Assembly: GCA_014860115.1 (NCBI GenBank)
Contig: JACZKK010000030.1
Span: 1-46,484 of the forward strand
Reading direction: 5' to 3'
Source of the DNA: Ignavibacteriaceae bacterium
GTDB taxonomy: Bacteria; Bacteroidota; Ignavibacteria; Ignavibacteriales; Ignavibacteriaceae
Length of the DNA: 46,484 nt
The position numbers and the translations under genes are program-made. Below are positions 14,543 through 21,889 of the stretch, one piece after another (positions within the stretch are counted from its first letter, which is position 1; each line of letters opens with the position of its first letter). The notes under the pieces are model-generated. The model was not told where the DNA came from. It ran no database searches and saw only the letters and a program-made list of their open reading frames with translations.

Positions 14543-15085
14543 TTACGCGGCAACAACATGAATAGAAGGATTTACATCTCTTTTTAATAATCCCTCAATT
14601 GCCATCAATGTTCCTGAGATTGAACTTGGACAGCTACCGCAAGCTCCCTGGTATCTTATCTTAACAGTAAATCCATCAATTCCTAAAACCTCCAGACCAC
14701 CGCCATCTCCGGCAAGTGCAGGCCTTACTTTCTGATCCAGAAGCTGATTAATTTTTTTAAGTAAGGCATTTTCTTCTTCAGCAGTTGGTTCTGTAATAGT
14801 TTCCTTTGGAATTAAATTCTGATCAAATGATTTCAGGAAATCAATAAATGGTCGTTGTATTTGCCCCCAGTTTGCATCGGGTGCTTTTTCAATCGTGACA
14901 AACTTGTCCATATAAAAAACGGAAACCACTCCATCGAGCGCAAATATCCCTGCAGCGAAAGGATCATCAAACGCAGACTCTTTATCAGCATACTGCCTTG
15001 TTTCATAGTTAAGCAGCTTTTGATTCAATATAAATTTTAATGCATGCGGATTTGGTGTCAAATCAACATCTTCTACCATTAACAT
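14543..15085 (-). CDS. Nfu-type iron-sulfur cluster scaffold/carrier
   Basis: Carries and delivers Fe-S clusters to target proteins. The 180-residue protein has an N-terminal Nfu_N domain (TPNPHALKFILNQKLL, FAAGIFALDGVVSVFYMDKFVTIEK) and a C-terminal NifU-like domain (QKVRPALAGDGGGLEVLGIDG, IRYQGACGSCPSSISGTLM). The CxxC pair Cys149/Cys152 binds the cluster. The two-domain order is that of mitochondrial NFU1 and many bacterial Nfu proteins, not of NfuA with its degenerate A-type domain. The start ATG 15085 is preceded by GAGG on the minus strand; an ATG two codons later is also possible. Single gene, ended by the hairpin at 14483-14520. Confidence 0.92.
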   Translation of the reverse strand: MLMVEDVDLTPNPHALKFILNQKLLNYETRQYADKESAFDDPFAAGIFALDGVVSVFYMDKFVTIEKAPDANWGQIQRPFIDFLKSFDQNLIPKETITEPTAEEENALLKKINQLLDQKVRPALAGDGGGLEVLGIDGFTVKIRYQGACGSCPSSISGTLMAIEGLLKRDVNPSIHVVAA

Positions 15086-15201
15086 AGTAACCTCATTTTT
15101 TTGTTTTAAAGTTAATTGAAGCGGACTTCACCTTCAAGTTAAATCAGGGTATATTGTGATAACTGTGACGATGCCGAAATGGCATTTACTTAAAATAATC
15201 T

Positions 15202-15209
15202 TAATTTTG
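15202..15209 (+). promoter_or_regulatory. possible -7 element for the asparaginase gene
   Basis: TAATTTTG (15202-15209) matches TAnnTTTG 31 bases before the ATG, but no good -33 TTG is seen. A small palindrome ATGCC-GAAAT-GGCAT (15171-15185) sits where the -33 element should be. Weak call. Confidence 0.3.
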
Positions 15210-15240
15210 ACCGCAATTTTCAAACAATAATATTAATTCT

Positions 15241-16242
15241 ATGGCTGAAAAGAAAAATATTCTGATAGTATTTACTGGCGGAACTTTCTCGATGACTATC
15301 GATAAGAAAAAATCCGGCGGTGCCGTTCCCCGTTATTCTGGAGAAGAACTGCTGAAAAAAATTCCTGAAGCGGGAGATCTGGCAAAAATTTCTTTTTATG
15401 ATTTCGGGAAATATCCTGGACCGCACATCACTCCCGAAATAATGATGGGACTGTCAAAGCAGTTGAGGAAAAAACTTGCTGAAAAAAAATATGACGGCAT
15501 AGTGATAACTCACGGAACCGACACACTTGAAGAAACTGCGTACCAGATTGATCTTACTATCAAAGCTGATATTCCAATTGTGTTCACAGGTTCAATGAAG
15601 AATAGTTCTGAACCGAATTGGGATGGACCAAAAAATTTAGTTGATTCAATTCTCGTTTGCCTGAATGAAAATTCGCGGGGAATGGGAACGCTTGTCTGTA
15701 TGCACGGTGAAGTAAATGCTGCAAGTGAAGTAACAAAAATCTTCTCCAATGAGTTTGAAACTTTTCAAAGTCTTGATTTTGGAATGCTTGGATTTGTGCA
15801 GAAGGGCAGAGTAGTATACAACCGCCTGCCAAGATTTCTCGAAACAATAAATACAAATAAAATTAATACGAATGTCGATCTGCTGACAGTTTATGCCGGA
15901 ATGGATGAAAAGTTTTTCAGACATTCGGCTGATTCAGGTGCAGAAGGTTTGGTGATTGAAGCATTGGGAGTCGGCAATGTTCCGCCTGCTGCATTTAAAG
16001 GAGTTGAGTACGTTATTAAGAAAAATATTCCTGTTGTGCTTGTATCAAGATGTCCTGCCGGAGAAACGGATTACATTTACAGTTATCCTGGTGCAGGAAG
16101 ACATTTGCACGACCTCGGAGTAATTTTCACTGATTACCTGAACGGGCAAAAAGCAAGAATCAAGCTGATGCTTGCTCTTGGTAAAACGAATGACAGAAAA
16201 ATCCTGAAGAAAATTTTTGAGGGTGAGATAAGGGAAATTTAG
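15241..16242 (+). CDS. ansA: type I (cytoplasmic) L-asparaginase
   Basis: Hydrolyses L-asparagine to aspartate and ammonia. The 333-residue product shows both active-site threonine motifs: VFTGGTFSMTI (Thr15) near the N terminus and IVITHGTDTLEETAY (Thr93, Asp94), plus VFTGSMKNSSEPNWDGPKNL and the C-terminal VVLVSRCPAGETD. There is no signal peptide, so it is cytoplasmic and closer to the AnsA type than to the periplasmic AnsB type. Some family members prefer glutamine or act on Glu-tRNA amide transfer (GatD), but GatD has an extra N-terminal domain that is absent here. Monocistronic; its 3' end faces murI across 12 bases. Confidence 0.88.
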   Translation: MAEKKNILIVFTGGTFSMTIDKKKSGGAVPRYSGEELLKKIPEAGDLAKISFYDFGKYPGPHITPEIMMGLSKQLRKKLAEKKYDGIVITHGTDTLEETAYQIDLTIKADIPIVFTGSMKNSSEPNWDGPKNLVDSILVCLNENSRGMGTLVCMHGEVNAASEVTKIFSNEFETFQSLDFGMLGFVQKGRVVYNRLPRFLETINTNKINTNVDLLTVYAGMDEKFFRHSADSGAEGLVIEALGVGNVPPAAFKGVEYVIKKNIPVVLVSRCPAGETDYIYSYPGAGRHLHDLGVIFTDYLNGQKARIKLMLALGKTNDRKILKKIFEGEIREI

Positions 16243-16254
16243 GAATTAGTTTAT

Positions 16255-17115
16255 TTAACGCTCTGAAATCAGAACTTCCAAATCAACTTTGTGAACATGA
16301 TCAATTTCTTTTCCGAGAAATAGTTCGGCTACTTCTTTGAACTTTGCAGGAATATCGCTCACATAATATTCCTGTATTCCGGTTTGCTTTGAATCGGAAA
16401 GTAAATCAAGTTTTTCCAATTCTGATTTTATTACTTCCGAAGAAGCAACTCCGGAATCAATCAAAGTAACCTTTCTGCCGATAACTTTCTGGATTACTTC
16501 AGATAAAATAGGATAGTGTGTGCAGCCAAGAACTAATGTGTCAATTCCAGCATCGCGCAATTCTTTTAAGTACTCTTCTGCAATTTCATAAGTTGCCTGA
16601 TGTTTTATCCATCCTTCTTCTGCCAGTGGAACAAAAAGAGGACAGGGTTTTTCAATAACTTTTGCTGAATCATTCAACTTCTTAATTTCTTTTGAATAAG
16701 CAAGATTTCCAACCGTAGCTCTCGTCCCGATGACCCCAATTTTATTTGTTTGACTTTTCTTCAAAGCCATCTTTGAGCCCGGTTCAATCATCCCGATGAT
16801 TGGGATGTCGAAGATCTTTTTAAGATCGGGAATTGCAATTGACGATGCAGTGTTACAGGCAACTACAAGAGCCTTAATATTTTTCAGTAGAAGAAACTTT
16901 GTATTCTGTATTGAGTACTCAATCACAGTCGAATTGGATTTTGAACCATAAGGAACACGTGCTGTATCACCAAAATAAATTATATTTTCATTCGGTAGAG
17001 TTGATGCAAGTCTTTTAACAACAGTCAAGCCTCCGATACCCGAATCGAATACACCGATTGGGCTTCGTTTGACTTCGCCCTGATGAATTGGTTTTTGTTT
17101 ATCTGTGTGGTTCAA
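16255..17115 (-). CDS. murI: glutamate racemase
   Basis: Interconverts L- and D-glutamate to supply D-Glu for peptidoglycan. The 286-residue product has SPIGVFDSGIGGLTVVKRL (catalytic-site Asp/Ser), FGDTARVPYGSKS, LVVACNTASS with Cys87, and LVLGCTHYPIL with Cys198, the two acid/base cysteines. An N-terminal extension of about 18 residues before SPIG contains no recognisable motif. It is the last gene of queC-queF-glnD-murI; the glnD stop is eight bases upstream. Confidence 0.96.
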   Translation of the reverse strand: MNHTDKQKPIHQGEVKRSPIGVFDSGIGGLTVVKRLASTLPNENIIYFGDTARVPYGSKSNSTVIEYSIQNTKFLLLKNIKALVVACNTASSIAIPDLKKIFDIPIIGMIEPGSKMALKKSQTNKIGVIGTRATVGNLAYSKEIKKLNDSAKVIEKPCPLFVPLAEEGWIKHQATYEIAEEYLKELRDAGIDTLVLGCTHYPILSEVIQKVIGRKVTLIDSGVASSEVIKSELEKLDLLSDSKQTGIQEYYVSDIPAKFKEVAELFLGKEIDHVHKVDLEVLISER

Positions 17116-17123
17116 AATAATCC

Positions 17124-19688
17124 TTATAATAGTTTATCGATTGCAGAGGTTATTTCGTTTTTAACGAACTCATAATCGTTGGGAGAAATTTTCTTTCCAT
17201 TCCTGTCGAGCACATAAAAAGCATCGACTATCTCATCACCCTGTGTAGAAATCTTTGCGAAGAAAATATTCAATCCAAGCTCATTCATTTTGCTTGTGAC
17301 ATGGTAAAGAAATCCGAGCCTGTCAGGTGAATGAACATCGATGATCGTATATCTCTCGTGATTTTCAAAAGCTACTTTTACATTTCCTTTTTTCTTAAAC
17401 AGCTTGTTCTCAATTCTCCACCACTTTGATTTGAGTAAAGCTACCTCTGTGCCTAATTGCAACAAACCTCTTACGGCCAGGTTCATATCTTCTTCAATTT
17501 TTGGAAATTTTTCCTTGTCCAGCTTTTTATGAGAGCTGAAATCTGTCACGTTGAAAGTGTCGATTACAATCCCGTCTTTGCGAGTGAAAATTTTTGCATC
17601 GTGAATATTGATATCATTTATTGCCAGCACACCGCAGAGTTTTGAAAGCAGGGAAGGAAAATCTTTTGTTATTACTGTAATGCCGGTATAGCCGTTCGGA
17701 TCTGAAAATAAAACAGATACAACAGAACCTTTGTTTATTTCTTCAATGTGTCGTGCAATTTCCTCAGCCCCGAAATGATGTGAGTACGCTATATCATCAA
17801 TAGATTCAATATGATCCTGAACAGTTTCTTCGGATATGTTGGGAGAAAACTTGCTAATTTCTTTTGGAACAGCGAACGTCGTTGAATATAAAAGTTCTTC
17901 GCCGGAAATTTTTTCCTCAAGCATTGCACGTGTCTTCCGGTAAAGCTCTGCAAGGAGTTCGCTTTTCCAGCTTGTCCAGACAACAGGATTAACAGCAGAG
18001 AGATCAGCATAGGTTAGCAGATAAAGCTGTTCAAGTTCTTCAATTGAGCTGAACCTGGAAGTAAAATTATTTAGTGTTTCAGGATCATTTAAATTTCTTC
18101 TGAAAGCAGTCTGTTCCATTATCAGGTGATGATAAACAAGAAACGAAACTGTATTTATCTCGGCTTCGCTGTAGCCCATCCGGTACATAATTGATGAGGC
18201 AAGTTCGGCACCAATTATTTCGTGTCCGCTGATATTAATTGGTTTAGCAATATCGTGAAGCAGCAATCCAAGAAAAAGTTTTTCCTTGTCTTTAAGCTTG
18301 TTGAAAATTCTTCCAAGATGAGAATTTTCATTTGCAAGCTTTTCCACATTCTGAATTGCGATGAGTGTGTGTTCATCTGCAGTGTACGAATGATACACAC
18401 CATGCTGAAGGAAGCCGTTAAGATCTTTGAATTCGGGCATAAACGCACTTAGTGCGCCAAGCTCGTTCATCACATAAAGGGTTCCACCAACGTTACTTGG
18501 GAGTCTTAAAATTTCTCTGAAGAATACAGAGGATTCACTTTCCTGAATATGGTGCCTGTCGATGGTTTCAAATTTATCAACGATGTGCGAACGGAGAGCT
18601 TCATCAAACCTAGCAGAATGAAGTCCGCGGTAATAAAATGCACGCAGAATATCAGACATAGTCAGCGGTGAACTATTCCGCATCGAAATGACTCGACCCT
18701 TCATTTCAAAATCATCATCAAGTTTGATAGAAAGGGAAGCTGGTAACGACACAAAAGTATCATCATGAAATTTCTTTATCATTGATTTGGAGAATCGGTT
18801 AAGAATGACGGCTGCATTAAAGTATATCCTCATAAAATCAATTAATGCATCTTCCTCAAATCCAAAAATTTTTGCAATCCTTATTTGCTCGCTGAATTCA
18901 AACCTGTCATTCTTCTGCTTCGCTTCAAGGTGCAAAAGGTTTCTCACCGAAAGCACAAGTTTGTAACTGCTAAGCACGCGGCTACATTCATCAACGGAAG
19001 AAACTTTGTTTGCTTTAAGAATGGAAAGAAATGTTTCAATCTGCGTGGCTTCCTGCTGCTTGTCAAATAATTCTTTTCTTGAGAAGATGTACATCCACTC
19101 AACAGTTTGCAGGTCTCTCAGTCCTCCGGCAGAAAACTTAATGTTTGGTTCCAGCATTTTAGGTGAGTTGCCGTACTTTTTGTATCGCTCCTCGGTATCG
19201 CCTATCAATCTTTTTAAAAGATCCGCTTTGATGTCCTCATTAAGTGTGTTAATCAGAACTTCATTCCAAAGGGTATAAACTTTTTTCGAACCGAGTAAAT
19301 AACGCGTTTCAAAAAATTGAGTAAATGTGTGAAGATCAGACAGCATATATTTTTGTATGTCTGATAAATCCCTGAGTGTGTGTGAAATTTCCAGACCATT
19401 ATCCCAGAATCTTGTAACTAACTCTGAGATTTCTTTCGCATTTTCATCAATAGATTCAGCAATAATTATAATATCGATGTCTGAGTAAGGGGAGAACTCT
19501 CTTCGGCTAAAACTACCTGAAGATGCGACGGCAAAATTATATTTTTCATTTCCAGCAACTGCACGGATAAATTCTTCAATCAGAAGACTGTATTCCTTGC
19601 TGAATCTCAGTGCGTCAGCTTGTTTAGAATAGGCGGCGAACAATTCATCGCGCCTTGCCTGGAATATTTGTTTTATTTCGGATTTCAA
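17124..19688 (-). CDS. glnD: bifunctional PII uridylyltransferase / uridylyl-removing enzyme
   Basis: Senses glutamine and adds or removes UMP on PII signal proteins. The 854-residue product has the family order: nucleotidyltransferase domain with GSFSRREFSPYSDIDIII (residues 58-74; Asp70 and Asp72 are the metal ligands), a helical linker, an HD domain (HTLIAIQNVEKL and LLHDIAKPINISGHEIIG, near 475), and two C-terminal ACT domains (GYTGITVITKDFPSLLSKLCGVLAIN, and VHSPDRLGFLYHVTSKMNELG). Both activities look intact. The start is TTG 19688, with AGGA nine bases upstream. No PII (glnB/glnK) or glutamine synthetase gene lies in the window, so its targets are elsewhere. It sits 30 bases after queF and eight before murI. 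Confidence 0.95.
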   Translation of the reverse strand: MKSEIKQIFQARRDELFAAYSKQADALRFSKEYSLLIEEFIRAVAGNEKYNFAVASSGSFSRREFSPYSDIDIIIIAESIDENAKEISELVTRFWDNGLEISHTLRDLSDIQKYMLSDLHTFTQFFETRYLLGSKKVYTLWNEVLINTLNEDIKADLLKRLIGDTEERYKKYGNSPKMLEPNIKFSAGGLRDLQTVEWMYIFSRKELFDKQQEATQIETFLSILKANKVSSVDECSRVLSSYKLVLSVRNLLHLEAKQKNDRFEFSEQIRIAKIFGFEEDALIDFMRIYFNAAVILNRFSKSMIKKFHDDTFVSLPASLSIKLDDDFEMKGRVISMRNSSPLTMSDILRAFYYRGLHSARFDEALRSHIVDKFETIDRHHIQESESSVFFREILRLPSNVGGTLYVMNELGALSAFMPEFKDLNGFLQHGVYHSYTADEHTLIAIQNVEKLANENSHLGRIFNKLKDKEKLFLGLLLHDIAKPINISGHEIIGAELASSIMYRMGYSEAEINTVSFLVYHHLIMEQTAFRRNLNDPETLNNFTSRFSSIEELEQLYLLTYADLSAVNPVVWTSWKSELLAELYRKTRAMLEEKISGEELLYSTTFAVPKEISKFSPNISEETVQDHIESIDDIAYSHHFGAEEIARHIEEINKGSVVSVLFSDPNGYTGITVITKDFPSLLSKLCGVLAINDINIHDAKIFTRKDGIVIDTFNVTDFSSHKKLDKEKFPKIEEDMNLAVRGLLQLGTEVALLKSKWWRIENKLFKKKGNVKVAFENHERYTIIDVHSPDRLGFLYHVTSKMNELGLNIFFAKISTQGDEIVDAFYVLDRNGKKISPNDYEFVKNEITSAIDKLL

Positions 19689-19718
19689 AATTTAATTCCT
19701 GAAAATTCATTAAAACGA

Positions 19719-20084
19719 TTAATTAGTAAACTCATCACTGTAATACTCGGCTTCAATCACAGATGCAATACCGCCTCTCACATTGAATCCGGCTGTTATC
19801 AGCATATATCGCGGTTTACAAACTGCAACAAGATCATCCAAAATTTTATTTGTTGCACTCTCGAAGAATAAGCCATCGTTCCGGTATGAATTATAATATA
19901 TTTTTAGTGACTTGAGCTCAATGCAAAGCTTATCCGGTACATATTCTACTGTAATTGTAGCAAAATCCGGCTGACCTGTTTTTGGGCAGAGTGAAGTGAA
20001 TTCCGGAGCCGTATGAATGATTGTATAATCCCGTTCAGGGAATTCGTTACTAAAAGTTTCCAGCAGTTTTTGTTTTTTATTCAT
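19719..20084 (-). CDS. queF: NADPH-dependent preQ0 reductase (7-cyano-7-deazaguanine reductase)
   Basis: Reduces the nitrile of preQ0 to the amine of preQ1 in queuosine synthesis. The 121-residue length is that of the short, unimodular (type I) Que[16 protein letters not shown] contains Cys33, which forms the thioimide with the nitrile, and Asp40 seven residues later, the expected acid. [19 protein letters not shown] carries the QueF-specific ESLK-like segment and the substrate-binding Glu. It follows queC by 47 bases, the preceding step of the pathway. Confidence 0.95.
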   Translation of the reverse strand: MNKKQKLLETFSNEFPERDYTIIHTAPEFTSLCPKTGQPDFATITVEYVPDKLCIELKSLKIYYNSYRNDGLFFESATNKILDDLVAVCKPRYMLITAGFNVRGGIASVIEAEYYSDEFTN

Positions 20085-20131
20085 GGTTCCTTTGTTTGAT
20101 TTTTTTAATCTTAAATCAATTTATTAATAAT

Positions 20132-20827
20132 TTAAATATACTTGGGCTTTACAGCATACTGAATCGGGTCTTCGACTCCCGCCATCTGAAATCCTCTGAG
20201 CCGAAGAGCACAACTATCACAAATCCCGCAAGCAATATCTTCGTTCTGATAACAGCTCCACGTTAAATGGAGCGGTGCTTTCAGTTCAATTCCTTTTTTG
20301 ATAATCTCTGCTTTTGAAAGATGAATAACAGGAGTTTCGATTTTAATCATTGTTCCCGGTTTTGTACCGAGAGCAATCATTCTTTCAAACGCGGAAAAGA
20401 ATTCCGGTCTGCAGTCAGGATAACCTGATGAGTCTTCATACACAGCACCAATGAAAACTGCTTTTGCTTTTAACACTTCAGCCCAGCTAACACAAGCTGA
20501 GAGAATGTTTGCATTCCTGAACGGCACGTAAGAAGTTGGAACTGATTTATTATTCAGGTCAGCCTGTGAGACTGAAATATTTTTATCCGTCAATGATGAA
20601 CCGCCAATATTTGAAAGATGGGTATAATCAATAACTAATCTTTCTTTTACTTCAAAAAAATCTGCAACATCATTAAAAGCTTTCAGTTCTCTCTTTTCTG
20701 TTCTCTGACCATAATTAATATGCGCAAAAGCGAGCGCATAATTTTCATTTGCAATTGCAGCGGTTACACAGCTATCCATTCCTCCGCTTACGGCAATAAC
20801 AGCCAGCTCTTTTTTAATACTACTCAT
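20132..20827 (-). CDS. queC: 7-cyano-7-deazaguanine synthase
   Basis: Makes preQ0 from 7-carboxy-7-deazaguanine, ammonia and ATP. The 231-residue product has the PP-loop AVSGGMDSCVTAAIA (SGGMDS at residues 14-19), FAHINYGQRTEKRELKAF, the VPFRNANILSACVSWAE segment, and a C-terminal zinc site WSCYQNEDIACGICDSCALRLRGF with four cysteines. It is the first gene of the queC-queF-glnD-murI operon and is divergent from tpiA. queD and queE, which make its substrate, are not in this window; queA, a later step, is at 35330. Confidence 0.95.
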   Translation of the reverse strand: MSSIKKELAVIAVSGGMDSCVTAAIANENYALAFAHINYGQRTEKRELKAFNDVADFFEVKERLVIDYTHLSNIGGSSLTDKNISVSQADLNNKSVPTSYVPFRNANILSACVSWAEVLKAKAVFIGAVYEDSSGYPDCRPEFFSAFERMIALGTKPGTMIKIETPVIHLSKAEIIKKGIELKAPLHLTWSCYQNEDIACGICDSCALRLRGFQMAGVEDPIQYAVKPKYI

Positions 20828-20976
20828 AATTTGAATTAATTGATGCTAAAAATACTGAAAAGGAAGTTAAATTATTCTTTAAAATTATGGCTTTTATTAT
20901 TGCTGTTTTGAGTTTCTTCTTGAAATTATCTTCTTCATTTAATTTCCGGTAAGATGCAAAGACATTATAAAATTCT

Positions 20977-20984
20977 TAACTTTG
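20977..20984 (+). promoter_or_regulatory. -7 element upstream of tpiA
   Basis: TAACTTTG (20977-20984) matches TAnnTTTG, 30 bases before the tpiA ATG. No clear TTG is present 17-23 bases further upstream. Confidence 0.4.
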
Positions 20985-21014
20985 TCCAGGCAATTTTCAT
21001 AAACAGAGGAAACA

Positions 21015-21767
21015 ATGAGAAAAAAAGTCATAGCCGGTAATTGGAAAATGAATATGGATTTACGACAGTCGCAAAAGCTGGTTTCTGAAATTTTAAATGG
21101 ATTGGGAAAAGACAGCAAAGCTGAGGTAATTGTTTGTCCGCCATTCACATCATTGAGTGAAGTAAGTTCTTTATTAAAAGGCACACAAGTAAAACTTGGT
21201 GCACAGAATATGTATTATGAAGAAAGCGGTGCGTATACAGCGGAAATTTCTGCCGAAATGCTAAAATCTGTTGGCTGTGAATATGTAATACTCGGTCACT
21301 CAGAAAGAAGAGTTATCTTTAATGAATCCGATGAATTGATAAACAAAAAAATTAAAACTGCACTAGCAAAAGGACTCAAAGCAATCTTTTGTATTGGTGA
21401 ATTGCTCGAGCAAAGAGAAAACGGTCAGACTATGAATGTTGTTTCTATGCAGATTGAAAAAGGATTGGAAGGAATCTCTTCCGAACAGATGAAAAATGTT
21501 ATAATTGCTTACGAACCAGTTTGGGCAATTGGTACTGGCAAGACCGCAACTCCGGAACAAGCGCAGGAAGTTCATTCCTTTATTCGTGAATTAGTGGCGA
21601 AAAAATATTCGACTTCGGTTGCTGAAGGTTTAATCATTCAGTACGGAGGAAGTGTCAAACCTGATAATGCTGGTGAGCTTCTTTCACAAAAAGATATTGA
21701 CGGTGCACTGGTTGGCGGAGCTTGTCTTAAGGCAGATTCTTTTCTTGGAATTATTGCTTCTGCTTAA
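21015..21767 (+). CDS. tpiA: triosephosphate isomerase
   Basis: Interconverts dihydroxyacetone phosphate and glyceraldehyde 3-phosphate. The 250-residue product is a complete TIM barrel with all active-site residues: AGNWKMN (Asn9, Lys11), VILGHSERR (His95), AYEPVWAIGTGKTATPEQAQ (Glu167) and the phosphate loops YGGSVKPDNAGELL and GALVGGACL. The Shine-Dalgarno GAGGAAA precedes ATG 21015. A promoter between it and the next gene suggests it is monocistronic. It supplies the substrate of gpsA, encoded elsewhere in the window. Confidence 0.97.
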   Translation: MRKKVIAGNWKMNMDLRQSQKLVSEILNGLGKDSKAEVIVCPPFTSLSEVSSLLKGTQVKLGAQNMYYEESGAYTAEISAEMLKSVGCEYVILGHSERRVIFNESDELINKKIKTALAKGLKAIFCIGELLEQRENGQTMNVVSMQIEKGLEGISSEQMKNVIIAYEPVWAIGTGKTATPEQAQEVHSFIRELVAKKYSTSVAEGLIIQYGGSVKPDNAGELLSQKDIDGALVGGACLKADSFLGIIASA

Positions 21768-21819
21768 TGAAATGCTTTGAGAAAGTAGAATAATATATTG
21801 TACTACCACAACTTTCCGA

Positions 21820-21850
21820 TTGATTTCCCCTCGATTCTGTAGTATATTTG
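21820..21850 (+). promoter_or_regulatory. promoter of the GH2-like gene and possibly the smc-lpx run
   Basis: TTG (21820-21822), a 20-base spacer and TATATTTG (21843-21850) match the bacteroidete consensus closely. The start codon is about 40 bases downstream. Confidence 0.65.
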
Positions 21851-21889
21851 TGCGTTTTTTAATAAATTTTCAAAGGATTCGCTTATCGG

